Below are positions 1-7,281 of a stretch of 20,303 bases of DNA, in pieces. The position numbers were made by a program, and so were the translations under genes. The stretch covers positions 1-20,303 of the forward strand of contig DIVI01000175.1 in NCBI GenBank assembly GCA_002423305.1, written 5' to 3'. Numbering within the stretch: position 1 is the first letter of the stretch; every line of letters starts with the position of its first letter. Origin of the DNA: Methylococcus sp. UBA6136 (GTDB lineage Bacteria > Pseudomonadota > Gammaproteobacteria > Methylococcales > Methylococcaceae). The notes below the pieces were generated by a model. The model saw only the letters and a program-made list of their open reading frames with translations. It was not told where the DNA came from and made no database searches.

Positions 1-806
1 CTTTTAGTTCGACCTCTGAATACACTACGGTGGTTTTCAAAAATCCTCAGGGATTTATTTCTAACGGTAAATTAACGGCGGGGACACCGGCTTGGATAGT
101 GGTAAGTCCCGGAGATGGTAACTTCCGACCATTGCTGCCGATGGGGGAGCGACTGGATGTAAGAATGGTACCAGCAATGGATAGCGTACAACGTGCTTCA
201 GTGTTGGATGGTTATTACTACAGCTTTGATGCGCTTAGCTACCCTTGGGTAAACATGGAGCTTAAGCCAATTCCATTTAATAATGCTGCGGAAAATATAT
301 CGATAAAAATGAAAGGGCAGGGAGTTCCCTACATAGAGGGAGCCTGTGGTATTGCGAATGGGCAGAAGCTTAAGGTTGCGCCGTCAGGAAATCCGCAGCT
401 CTGTCTGGTCGGTAATGCTGGTTCGGTCACTAATAATGCAGCCGGCGAGTTTGTCTGGGTTTGCGAAGGGAGTGGAGCAGGGCAGGATGCTCAGTGTCAA
501 TCGTGGAATGGCAAGTCGCCAAATTCGCCGCTTGCTTTGAGCTATAAGAAGCTCATCTACAAAACCAAGGTAAAATTTCAGCTGAAAACACAAGGCGGTC
601 AAGGGACTGGATTGGTCAGCTACACCACACAGAATGAGAATGGTGCCCAATGCCAGATCAAGGAGCAACGCGTCAGCAAGAAAATCGTCAACTACTACCT
701 GAAAACGGGCCCAGGTAAAGGCACCTGTTCAGTGCTGGCCACCAAGGCAGCGGATGGACAGAACCCGGCGAGCAGCGCGGTACCAATCACCTTTATCATC
801 CGTTAG
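1..806 (+). CDS. Secreted/surface protein with Cys-rich and Ig-like repeats (5' end missing)
   Basis: The frame is open to the left edge, so this is the C-terminal part of a longer protein; the GTG at 30 is internal rather than a convincing start. About 268 residues are visible. The middle part has the pattern ACGIANGQ...LC...G...W.C.G..G..AQC, a small Cys-rich module common in multidomain exported proteins of gammaproteobacteria. The last ~90 residues have the G.GTG.VSYTTQN..G.QC.I ... GTCSVLATKAADG motif of a bacterial Ig-like surface repeat. Together they suggest an exported, possibly adhesin-like or pilus-associated protein; the ligand cannot be inferred. The first ~540 bases look more AT-rich than the rest of the window, which may indicate different ancestry. 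Two terminators follow directly. The domain recognition is from memory of the family pattern, and the function is not known. Confidence 0.7.
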   Translation, partial: FSSTSEYTTVVFKNPQGFISNGKLTAGTPAWIVVSPGDGNFRPLLPMGERLDVRMVPAMDSVQRASVLDGYYYSFDALSYPWVNMELKPIPFNNAAENISIKMKGQGVPYIEGACGIANGQKLKVAPSGNPQLCLVGNAGSVTNNAAGEFVWVCEGSGAGQDAQCQSWNGKSPNSPLALSYKKLIYKTKVKFQLKTQGGQGTGLVSYTTQNENGAQCQIKEQRVSKKIVNYYLKTGPGKGTCSVLATKAADGQNPASSAVPITFIIR

Positions 807-820
807 CAGTAACCATCCAC

Positions 821-901
821 AAAAAACCATGCCGGTGCGTTTGTTTCCTATCCCCCCAATCTTGGTGGGTAGGTAACACTTCGCATTGGCAGGTTTTTTT
901 T
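821..901 (+). terminator. Long nested hairpin with T8 tract
   Basis: The outer arm AAAAAACC (821-828), bulged A829, then TGCCGGTGCG (830-839) pairs with CGCATTGGCA (882-891) and GGTTTTTT (892-899), using two G-U pairs. Inside it CCTATCCCCC (847-856) pairs with GGTGGGTAGG (864-873) with one mismatch. The right arm ends in eight T (894-901). It begins 15 bases after the stop of the surface-protein gene and probably ends its transcript. Because the left arm starts with six A, it could also work on the other strand. The nested design is more elaborate than a simple terminator. Confidence 0.6.
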
Positions 902-911
902 GAATACCGAC

Positions 912-947
912 AGAGCCTTGGGTGCTCTGGCTGAGGCTCTCTTTTTT
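912..947 (+). terminator. Intrinsic terminator
   Basis: AGAGCCT (912-918) and AGGCTCT (934-940) form a perfect 7-bp stem, followed by CTTTTTT (941-947). It is a second, backup terminator behind the surface-protein gene and isolates it from the downstream MBL-fold gene. Confidence 0.7.
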
Positions 948-1037
948 ATTGGACGGGTCCGCTGCAAAGCGGTTAACGTGTGAGGGTGGGGCAAGAATTT
1001 GCCTCGCTTTTGTCTCTGAATTTAGAAGAGCCCCGTC

Positions 1038-2456
1038 ATGATTAGGTCCTCCACAACAAAAGCAAAACTCACCTCCTACGGAGCGACGCGCCAAGTCACC
1101 GGTTCGTGTCATCTGTTGGAAACTGCCGGGGGGCGACTGCTGCTTGATTGCGGGATGTTTCAGGGACCACCGGATGTAGAGGCGCAGAACCAGCTTGATT
1201 TCCCCTTTGATCCGGCCTCGCTGGATGCGGTAGTCGTCTCTCACGCGCATATCGATCACTCTGGCTTGTTGCCCAAGCTGGTCAAGGCCGGTTATCGAGG
1301 ACCGATCTATGTCACGCCGCCCACGAATGATTTGCTGGACCTGCTGCTGAAGGATGCCGCGCATCTGGAAATGATGGATGCCCAGTGGGAAAACAAACGG
1401 CGGCAGCGCGCCGGCAAGCGGCTGATCGAGCCGTTGTATACCCTGGACGATGTAGGGCAGGTCCTCAGTCAGCGCATCTCCATTCCCTATGGTGAAGCCA
1501 TGGAGGTGCTACCCGGCGTCGGGCTGCATTTCCACGATGCCGGCCATATCATCGGTGCAGCGATCGTCGAGTTGGTCCTGGAATCGGGTGGTAAGAACCG
1601 GACGCTGGTCTTCTCGGGGGATCTCGGTAATCGCTGTTCGCCGTTATTGCGAGACCCGGAAAAAATGGATCGGGCCGATGTGTTGTTGCTTGAATCCACC
1701 TATGGCGATCGCGATCATCGCTCACTGCCCGAGACGCTGGATGAACTGAGGCTGGCGCTGCAGCAGGCTTCAAAAGGCGGGGGCAACGTGTTGATTCCAT
1801 CCTTTGCGGTTGGCCGGACGCAAGACATCCTCTACTGGTTGGGCCGTTTTTATCGGGATGGGCAACTCCCGCAACAACGGGTATTTGTGGATAGCCCGAT
1901 GGCGATCGAGGCCAGCGAGATTTACGCGCGATATACCGGCCTGTTCAATCGGGACGACCCGGAATTTAACCGCGCACTGGAGCACGGCGGCTGGCAGGCA
2001 TGGTTGCCTATCCTGTCCTATTCACGCACGAGCGAGGAGTCCATGGCGCTCAATAAAGTACAAGGCGCCATCATCATCGCCGGCAGCGGCATGTGTACCG
2101 GGGGCCGTATTCGCCATCATTTCAAGTACAACCTCTGGCGGCGCGATACACACGTGATCATTTCCGGCTTCCAGCCCCGCGGTACGTTGGGTCGACGCCT
2201 TGTGGACGGCGTGCGTCGGGTATCCATCCTGGGTAGCGAAATTGCGGTGCGGGCGACCATTCATACGCTGGGCGGTTTTTCTGCCCATGCGGGACAGACC
2301 GAGCTGGTGAGTTGGGCGCTGGGCATGAGGCCGTCAGATCCCCGAGTGTATCTGGTCCATGGCGAGGTCGAGGCTATGGAGGCGTTGAAGCAGTGTCTCC
2401 ATCAATCAAAGATGCGGGTAGAGATTGCCGAATATGGGTCCTCCATCACGATCTGA
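1038..2456 (+). CDS. Beta-CASP metallo-beta-lactamase-fold ribonuclease
   Basis: The 472-residue protein has the metal-binding core HAHIDH at residues 69-74, a later metal ligand His170 in HDAGH, Asp195 in SGDLG, and ESTYGDRDH at 219-227. The beta-CASP part follows: PSFAVGRTQ at about 254-262, the IAGSGMCTGGRIRHH stretch at 347-361, FSAHAGQ (His417) and VHGE (His441). This is the family of bacterial homologues of the CPSF73 RNA-processing nuclease, with two active-site zinc ions, expected in the cytoplasm. The substrate RNA is unknown. ATG 1038 fits the usual start, in which the conserved SYGATRQVTGS begins within about 15 residues; the ribosome site is weak (AGAAG at 1024-1028). It is convergent with the Lon-like gene, 49 bases apart, with only a short GC hairpin at 2472-2488 between them. 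The preceding 948-1037 contains a CCGCT-GCAA-AGCGG hairpin (959-972) but no clear promoter. Confidence 0.9.
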   Translation: MIRSSTTKAKLTSYGATRQVTGSCHLLETAGGRLLLDCGMFQGPPDVEAQNQLDFPFDPASLDAVVVSHAHIDHSGLLPKLVKAGYRGPIYVTPPTNDLLDLLLKDAAHLEMMDAQWENKRRQRAGKRLIEPLYTLDDVGQVLSQRISIPYGEAMEVLPGVGLHFHDAGHIIGAAIVELVLESGGKNRTLVFSGDLGNRCSPLLRDPEKMDRADVLLLESTYGDRDHRSLPETLDELRLALQQASKGGGNVLIPSFAVGRTQDILYWLGRFYRDGQLPQQRVFVDSPMAIEASEIYARYTGLFNRDDPEFNRALEHGGWQAWLPILSYSRTSEESMALNKVQGAIIIAGSGMCTGGRIRHHFKYNLWRRDTHVIISGFQPRGTLGRRLVDGVRRVSILGSEIAVRATIHTLGGFSAHAGQTELVSWALGMRPSDPRVYLVHGEVEAMEALKQCLHQSKMRVEIAEYGSSITI

Positions 2457-2505
2457 TCAGAACCCGGGCTGGCGGCGTGCGATGCCGCGCCGCTTCTCGC
2501 TAGGC

Positions 2506-4944
2506 TTAATCAGTCTCGTCCTGTGTCTGGTTCATCTGGGTCGCGATAATGGCCCACTCCCGGAGTTTCCATTCAATCCGATAGTTGACGGAGCCGGCGG
2601 GGAATTCTCCCGCGTCATCGCGTTCACCGGCAGCGGTGTTTAATAACAACGCCATGGCCTCGTCGACGGTTGTGACCGCATAGACATGAAATTGGCCGGC
2701 TGCGGCTGCGGCCACCACGTCCTCACGGAGCATCAGCTGCGGGATATTGGCCTTGGGAATGATCACGCCCTGATGCCCGGTGAATCCGGTCGCCTTGCAG
2801 ATATCGAAGAATCCTTCGACCTTCTCGTTGACTCCGCCAATCGGCTGAATCCGGCCCAGCTGGTTGACCGAGCCGGTGATGGCAAGAGACTGGAGGGCAG
2901 GCAGATCGGACAGGGAGGACAGCAGCGCGCAAAGTTCGGCTAGCGACGCACTGTCACCTTCCACTTCGGCATAGGACTGCTCGAACACCAAACTGGCGGA
3001 CAGTGAGAGCGGTTGGATGCGCGCGTAGCGTCCCGACAAAAACGCCGAAAGAATCATCACGCCCTTGCTGTGCAGGGGGCCGCCCAGTTCGACATCACGC
3101 TCGATATCGACAATCTTGCCCGAACCCAGTCGGGTGGTCGCGGTAATGCGCAAGGGTTGGCCGAAGCTGAAGTCGCCCAGGGTGATGACCGACAGGCCGT
3201 TTACCTGGCCAATGGCGCTACCCGAGGTGTCAATGAGCAGGCTGCCGCGGCGGATGTCCTCGTAAATTCGATCACGGATGCGGCTGGATCGACGGATATG
3301 CTGGTCAATGGCGGTCTGGATGGCATCCCGGGTGATGAGTGTGTGCCCCTGCTGGGCCGCCCAGTGATCGGCCTCTTTCAGAAGATCACCAAGGGGTCTG
3401 AGGTGAGTGCCCAATTTCTCACTATCCTCAGCCAGTCGGGATGAGTGTTCCACAACTCGGATGACGGCATCACGATCCAGCGGGCGCAGGTGGTTGTTTC
3501 TGGCCACGCTGCCGATCAGTTGGGCCAGCAAGCGGCTGCTTTCTGTGTTGCGATCCAGACTGTCCTCGAAATCCGCCTGAATCTTGAAGAGATCCTGAAA
3601 CTCCGGGTCGTAAAGATTCAACAGGTAGTAGAGGATACGGTCGCCGGTCAGGATGATTTTGACATCCAGCGGAATGGGCTCGGGTTCCAGGGAGGCCGTT
3701 CCCACCAGGCTGAGTGTGCGTTCCAGTGGTTCGATGCGGATTTCCCGCGACTGCAAGGCTCGTTTCAGCGTCTCCCAAGCGTGGGGCTGGGCCAGCAATG
3801 TGTGTGCATCCAGTATGAGATAGCCGCCGTTGGCGCGATGCAACGCTCCCGGGTGGATCATCGTGAAGTCGGTGATCAGGGTTCCCATCTGGGCCTGATG
3901 CTCCACACGACCAATCAGGTTGGCGTGATGAGGCAGCCGTTCGAAGACGACGGGCGCGCCATGGGTCATGTCGTTGTTCACCAGGAGATTCACGCCATAG
4001 CGCAGGCGGTGGTCGAATGGTCGTGCTGGTCCCAAGGGCGGGGGTTTGCTGTCTTCATGACCCGTGATGAATTCATGCGAGTGGTCGATGAGAGTGTTTC
4101 CAAGCGCTTCCAGGTGCTGGATCAGCGGCGTGTGAACGGCATAACGGGTTTTCAGGTCATCAATCAGCCGACGAATAGCGGATGCCGCTGTTTCACGGTT
4201 CAGCGCAGCCAGCTTTTCCTTGGCTTCACGCTGCCAGGCAGGAAACTGGCGAACGATCTTCTGCAAGCGTGCGTGAAAAACGGCGATAGCTTCATTCAGG
4301 GCTTGCTGCCGCTCCATCGGCAGGTTCTGGAAATCCTCGGGGCTGAGCGCCTCGGCCTTCTCGTTGATGGGCGCAAAAGAGAAATGGGCGGGCATTTCAA
4401 TCAGAGCAATCTGCTGTGCTTGCGCCTCTGCACGCAAGGCATCAATAGCCAAAGCCTGCCGCTGATTCACGTCCTCTTCGATGGCTTCGGTCTGCTCGCG
4501 ATAGCTCTCGACTTCAAACGCTGCAGGTATGGCGGAAGACAGGGCTTCAATGAGCTGGTGCATGTCATCGGCAAAGCGTTTACCTTCCCCGGCTGGGAGG
4601 CGGAGCGCTTTCGGTTTGCTCGGGTCCCTGAAATTGTGGACATAACACCAATCATCCGGTGTAGGTCGAGCCGGGGATGCTTCGGCTAAAACAGCCTCCA
4701 CGGCAGCAGTTTTGCCCAGTCCGGATGGACCAAGGGCAAACAGATTGAATCCCTCCTGGGTCGTGCTCAAGCCAAATTGCAGCGCTTCCATCGCGCGCTC
4801 CTGGCCGATCGCGAGGCCAATATTGGGCAGCGTCTCCGTGGTGGAGAAATCGAAATCCGCCAGATTACAACGCTTTAGCAGCAGCGCTGGCTTCAGGGGT
4901 TGGTCGAAATCGGACACGAGTGAGCCGGTGCTCCTGTCCGCCAA
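2506..4944 (-). CDS. Lon-like ATP-dependent protease (AAA_32/Lon_C type)
   Basis: The 812-residue protein is of the LonB-like family rather than classical LonA: it lacks the LonA substrate-binding domain and has a long helical insert (about residues 130-290) inside the AAA+ region. Walker A is GPSGLGKT (72-79). The protease domain has the catalytic Ser665 in EGDSAS and Lys708 in VNEKVEGFF, 43 residues apart as in the Lon Ser-Lys dyad. The role is ATP-driven degradation of damaged or regulatory proteins in the cytoplasm; substrates are unknown. The open frame begins at a TTG (4944) with no good ribosome site. A GTG at 4917 is an alternative, with AGGAG 13 bases upstream of it, and would still keep the family's conserved N-terminus (LLLKRCNLADFDFSTT). 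Only short tails separate it from the small gene upstream, so the two may be co-transcribed. Confidence 0.92.
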   Translation of the reverse strand: MADRSTGSLVSDFDQPLKPALLLKRCNLADFDFSTTETLPNIGLAIGQERAMEALQFGLSTTQEGFNLFALGPSGLGKTAAVEAVLAEASPARPTPDDWCYVHNFRDPSKPKALRLPAGEGKRFADDMHQLIEALSSAIPAAFEVESYREQTEAIEEDVNQRQALAIDALRAEAQAQQIALIEMPAHFSFAPINEKAEALSPEDFQNLPMERQQALNEAIAVFHARLQKIVRQFPAWQREAKEKLAALNRETAASAIRRLIDDLKTRYAVHTPLIQHLEALGNTLIDHSHEFITGHEDSKPPPLGPARPFDHRLRYGVNLLVNNDMTHGAPVVFERLPHHANLIGRVEHQAQMGTLITDFTMIHPGALHRANGGYLILDAHTLLAQPHAWETLKRALQSREIRIEPLERTLSLVGTASLEPEPIPLDVKIILTGDRILYYLLNLYDPEFQDLFKIQADFEDSLDRNTESSRLLAQLIGSVARNNHLRPLDRDAVIRVVEHSSRLAEDSEKLGTHLRPLGDLLKEADHWAAQQGHTLITRDAIQTAIDQHIRRSSRIRDRIYEDIRRGSLLIDTSGSAIGQVNGLSVITLGDFSFGQPLRITATTRLGSGKIVDIERDVELGGPLHSKGVMILSAFLSGRYARIQPLSLSASLVFEQSYAEVEGDSASLAELCALLSSLSDLPALQSLAITGSVNQLGRIQPIGGVNEKVEGFFDICKATGFTGHQGVIIPKANIPQLMLREDVVAAAAAGQFHVYAVTTVDEAMALLLNTAAGERDDAGEFPAGSVNYRIEWKLREWAIIATQMNQTQDETD

Positions 4945-4968
4945 TAGCCCGGTATCGGCAGAGAAGGC

Positions 4969-5214
4969 TTAGGCGAAATATTTGCGGAGGGTCGTTTCGA
5001 TCATGCTCCAGGGCATGATGAAGGGCTTCTTGGAAATTTGAATGGCGAGGTTGTTCTCAAGGATAAGGTAGCTCCCCTCAATGCCGTGCCCGGAGAAATG
5101 TCCGGTTTGGCTGTCGCCCTCGAAATTGACGCCATTGTCGCGGGCAGCCACCTTGGCTTTCGCAATGACTTCATTTGGGTCGCTAGTGAGTTTGACTTCG
5201 AAGGCTTTGCTCAT
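4969..5214 (-). CDS. Small conserved hypothetical protein (possible PHA-system-like)
   Basis: I place the start at ATG 5214 (MSKAFEVKL), giving 81 residues, rather than at the longer in-frame start at 5274. A -10-like TATAAG lies at 5255-5260, which would put the longer start outside the transcript. The protein has no signal peptide or membrane segment. The order of a charged N-terminal helix, GDSQTGHFSGHGIEGSYLIL, a beta-rich middle and KPFIMPWSMIETTLRKYF resembles the short polyhydroxyalkanoic-acid-system proteins annotated near phasin genes, but the match is only by overall pattern and I give it low weight. It ends 24 bases before the TTG start of the Lon-like protease on the same strand, so the two may be an operon. 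Confidence 0.65.
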   Translation of the reverse strand: MSKAFEVKLTSDPNEVIAKAKVAARDNGVNFEGDSQTGHFSGHGIEGSYLILENNLAIQISKKPFIMPWSMIETTLRKYFA

Positions 5215-5254
5215 GTGGTGGATTCCCATTCCGTGATTCAACATTGCGGAGAAT

Positions 5255-5284
5255 CTTATACGAATTGCCCTCAATCGGTGAAAT
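5255..5284 (-). promoter_or_regulatory. Candidate sigma-70 promoter for the small gene
   Basis: On the minus strand a -10 hexamer TATAAG (5255-5260) is preceded, 17-18 bases upstream, by TTCACC or TTTCAC as a weak -35. Transcription would start near 5248, about 35 bases before the ATG at 5214. It lies just beyond the rpoH terminators, as expected for a new transcription unit. Confidence 0.35.
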
Positions 5285-5317
5285 GCCCGGCCGTTTCAAT
5301 CATTGTGGCCGGGCATT
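5282..5317 (-). terminator. Perfect 11-bp inverted repeat, second hairpin after rpoH
   Basis: AATGCCCGGCC (5282-5292) and GGCCGGGCATT (5307-5317) are perfectly complementary, with a 14-base loop. It abuts the stronger hairpin at 5318-5345. There is only a short T run after it on the minus strand, so it is a backup terminator or an mRNA-end stabilising structure. Confidence 0.45.
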
Positions 5318-5345
5318 AAAAAGGCGGCACAACCGCCGCCTTTTT
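5318..5345 (-). terminator. Bidirectional intrinsic terminator downstream of rpoH
   Basis: AAAAAGGCGG (5318-5327) and CCGCCTTTTT (5336-5345) make a perfect 10-bp stem with an 8-base loop, GC-rich at the tip and A/T at the base. It therefore gives a T5 tract on either strand. It begins 19 bases after the rpoH stop codon. Confidence 0.8.
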
Positions 5346-5363
5346 CGCCAGGTGGTTGGTGGC

Positions 5364-6218
5364 CTAGGCGGCCATTGAGAGCTTGATCCGCTTCATGGCG
5401 GAGCTTTCCAGTTGCCGGATACGCTCGGCGGACACGTTATAGCGCGCAGCCAAGTCATGCAGGGTCAGCTTTTCCTCGCTGAGCCAGCGGCTTTTGACGA
5501 TATCGCGGCTGCGGTCATCCAGTGTCTCGATGGCGCTGATCAGACGGCTTTGTTCGTTCTCTTCCCAGTCGCTCTCCTCCAGCAGTTCCGCCGGGTCGGC
5601 GTTTGACTTCTTCAGGTAATGAACCGGGGCTGCAAGATCCTTTTCCCCATCTTCCGAATCATCCGAGGCGTCAAAGGCCATATCGTGGCTGCTCAGGCGG
5701 CCTTCCATTTCGTAGACCGTGGCGACATCCACATCCAGCTCTTCCGCGATGGTATGGGCTTCCTCCGAGTTGAGCCAGCCGAGCCGGTTTTTATACTTCC
5801 GTAGATTAAAGAAGAGCTTGCGCTGAGCTTTGGTGGTCGCCACCTTGACGATGCGCCAGTTCTGGATGATGTACTCGTGGATTTCCGCCTTGATCCAGTG
5901 CACGGCAAAGGACACCAGGCGCACCCCGACTTCCGGGTCAAAACGTTTCACGGCCTTCATCAGGCCAATGTTGCCTTCCTGAATCAGGTCAGACAACGGC
6001 AATCCATACCCCATGTAACCCCGGGCCACGTGAGCAACGAAGCGTAAGTTGGCCATGACGAGCTTGCGAGCGGCGTCGAGATCGCCGTCCTCACGAAAGC
6101 GCACGGCGAGGGCGCGTTCCTCTTCGGCTTCGAGACGCGGCAAACGGCTGATGCCAGCCATGTAGTCATCGATGGAGCCTAGTGAAACATTCAGCGGCAG
6201 GGTCAGTGCATTGGTCAT
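5364..6218 (-). CDS. rpoH: RNA polymerase heat-shock sigma factor RpoH (sigma-32)
   Basis: Sigma-32 directs RNA polymerase to heat-shock promoters. The start is ATG 6218, preceded by a strong AAGGGGGA ribosome site 5 bases away. This gives 284 residues, the same length as the E. coli protein. The longer open frame begins with a GTG inside the CIRCE operator and is not credible. Region 2 contains the core-binding and -10 recognition stretch (DLIQEGNIGLMKAVKRFDP, then SFAVHWIKAEIHEYI). The RpoH box QRKLFFNLR lies at residues 132-140, the same place as in E. coli. Region 4 near the C-terminus has the helix-turn-helix LHDLAARYNVSAERIRQLE. The gene follows ftsX by 72 bases, the standard gammaproteobacterial order, but has its own operator and promoter, and two hairpins end the transcript. 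Confidence 0.97.
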   Translation of the reverse strand: MTNALTLPLNVSLGSIDDYMAGISRLPRLEAEEERALAVRFREDGDLDAARKLVMANLRFVAHVARGYMGYGLPLSDLIQEGNIGLMKAVKRFDPEVGVRLVSFAVHWIKAEIHEYIIQNWRIVKVATTKAQRKLFFNLRKYKNRLGWLNSEEAHTIAEELDVDVATVYEMEGRLSSHDMAFDASDDSEDGEKDLAAPVHYLKKSNADPAELLEESDWEENEQSRLISAIETLDDRSRDIVKSRWLSEEKLTLHDLAARYNVSAERIRQLESSAMKRIKLSMAA

Positions 6219-6250
6219 GTAAGTCCCCCTTGGTTTGGAATGGCTAAATA

Positions 6251-6280
6251 ATATTAGCACTCTAGGACAGTGAGTGCTAA
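6251..6280 (-). promoter_or_regulatory. Candidate vegetative promoter of rpoH, embedded in CIRCE
   Basis: On the minus strand TTAGCA (6275-6280) and TAATAT (6251-6256) are 18 bases apart; an alternative -10 is TATTAT (6248-6253). The -35 is the first half of the CIRCE repeat and the -10 overlaps its end, so HrcA bound to the operator would block the polymerase. Each hexamer matches the consensus at only 4 of 6 bases, so the exact promoter is uncertain. Confidence 0.4.
6254..6280. promoter_or_regulatory. Perfect CIRCE operator (HrcA binding site) upstream of rpoH
   Basis: TTAGCACTC (6254-6262), nine spacer bases, then GAGTGCTAA (6272-6280). Both 9-base arms match the CIRCE consensus exactly. 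CIRCE is the operator of the heat-shock repressor HrcA, which is kept active by GroEL. The site sits 10 bases past the ftsX stop and 36-62 bases upstream of the rpoH start, in the right place to repress rpoH. Confidence 0.93.
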
Positions 6281-6290
6281 TGACGGTTCC

Positions 6291-7280
6291 TTACTCGGAA
6301 TCGATTTCGCGCAGAAAGTGGGCGACGACGATCCACGCACCGGCAATGCCCAGCAGAATGGCGCTGCTAAAGAGTATGCCCGTGTCGGTGAGTCGCAAAA
6401 AGGAGAGCCGATAGGGGCTGTTGTAGAGTTCCGCCAATTGATTGGCGGGGGTTCGCACCCCCAGGATCAGTAGGTTGGCCATGCCCCACGCCAGGATTGC
6501 ACCCAGAAAGGCATACCAGAAGCCGGAATGAATAAAGGGGCGGCGTATAAAGCGGTGAGTCGCACCCAGCAGCTGGACCACGGCGATTTCGTTGCGGCGA
6601 TTCTGTAACTCCAGGCGAATGGTGTTGCCCACGGTAAACAGCACGCCGAAACCCAGCAGCAGACTAAAGGCCGTCACGCTGCGTTCGGCAATGGCCAGCA
6701 AGGCTTGCAGTTTTTGCAGCCACTCACTGTCGAATTGCACCTTATCGGCCTCGCTCAGTGTTTTTAGGTCAATGAGTAGCCGAGAAACCGAATCGGCGTC
6801 GGTCGCCTTGGGTTTGAGCAGGATGACTGCGGGCAAGGGGTTACTTTTCAGCGCAGCCAGCGCATCGCCAAAACCGCTGTAAGCGGCCAGTTCGCGCAGC
6901 CCGTCCTCCTTGGTGATCAGGGACGCGTCAATCAGCGTCGGATTCTGCTTGAGTTTGTTGGCCAGCTTCAGCGCCACTTCATTGCTCAGCTCTGGCTTGA
7001 GAAATAGGGAGATCTGGCTGGTAGTCTCCAGCGCCTCCACCGGTTGACGCGCATTCTGGATCAAGGCATTGAAGCTGGCGGGCAGGGCCAGCGCGATTGC
7101 CACGACGAGGATGGTCAGGCTGCTGGCGATGGGGGTTTCCCAGATACGGGCAAAGCTGGCCTTGAGTGAATCCATTTGCAGAGCCAGATAGGCGCTGATT
7201 CGGTCACTGAAAGCGGTTTCGGGTTGCAGCGGCTGGCGGAAGATTCCTCGTCTTGATCCGGGTTTGCGCATGAGTGCCAT
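6291..7280 (-). CDS. ftsX: Cell-division ABC transporter-like permease FtsX
   Basis: FtsX is the membrane partner of the FtsE ATPase at the division septum. It passes the ATPase signal to periplasmic amidase activation rather than moving a solute. The 329-residue protein has a cytoplasmic N-terminal tail and four membrane segments at about 52-73, 201-221, 249-273 and 300-323. Between the first and second is the large periplasmic (ECD) domain (about 75-200). The stretch IRLELQNRRNEIAVVQLLGATHRFIRRPF (about 221-249) is the usual cytoplasmic coupling region of the FtsX permease fold. ATG 7280 follows the ftsE stop by one base and has a GGGAGG ribosome site within ftsE, so the two are translationally coupled. 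The stop lies 10 bases before the CIRCE operator. Confidence 0.96.
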   Translation of the reverse strand: MALMRKPGSRRGIFRQPLQPETAFSDRISAYLALQMDSLKASFARIWETPIASSLTILVVAIALALPASFNALIQNARQPVEALETTSQISLFLKPELSNEVALKLANKLKQNPTLIDASLITKEDGLRELAAYSGFGDALAALKSNPLPAVILLKPKATDADSVSRLLIDLKTLSEADKVQFDSEWLQKLQALLAIAERSVTAFSLLLGFGVLFTVGNTIRLELQNRRNEIAVVQLLGATHRFIRRPFIHSGFWYAFLGAILAWGMANLLILGVRTPANQLAELYNSPYRLSFLRLTDTGILFSSAILLGIAGAWIVVAHFLREIDSE

Positions 7281-7281
7281 G

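Noticed and set aside
2472..2488. GCGGC-N7-GCCGC hairpin between the convergent MBL and Lon-like genes as a terminator
   Set aside because: The stem is short, mismatched beyond 5 bp, and there is no T tract on either strand.
3445..4689. Plus-strand open frame of 414 codons opposite the Lon-like protease
   Set aside because: It is antisense to a strongly supported protease gene and has no domain pattern of its own.
6219..6260. Longer rpoH start at GTG 6260
   Set aside because: The codon lies inside the CIRCE operator and lacks a ribosome site, whereas ATG 6218 has a strong one and gives the standard 284 residues.
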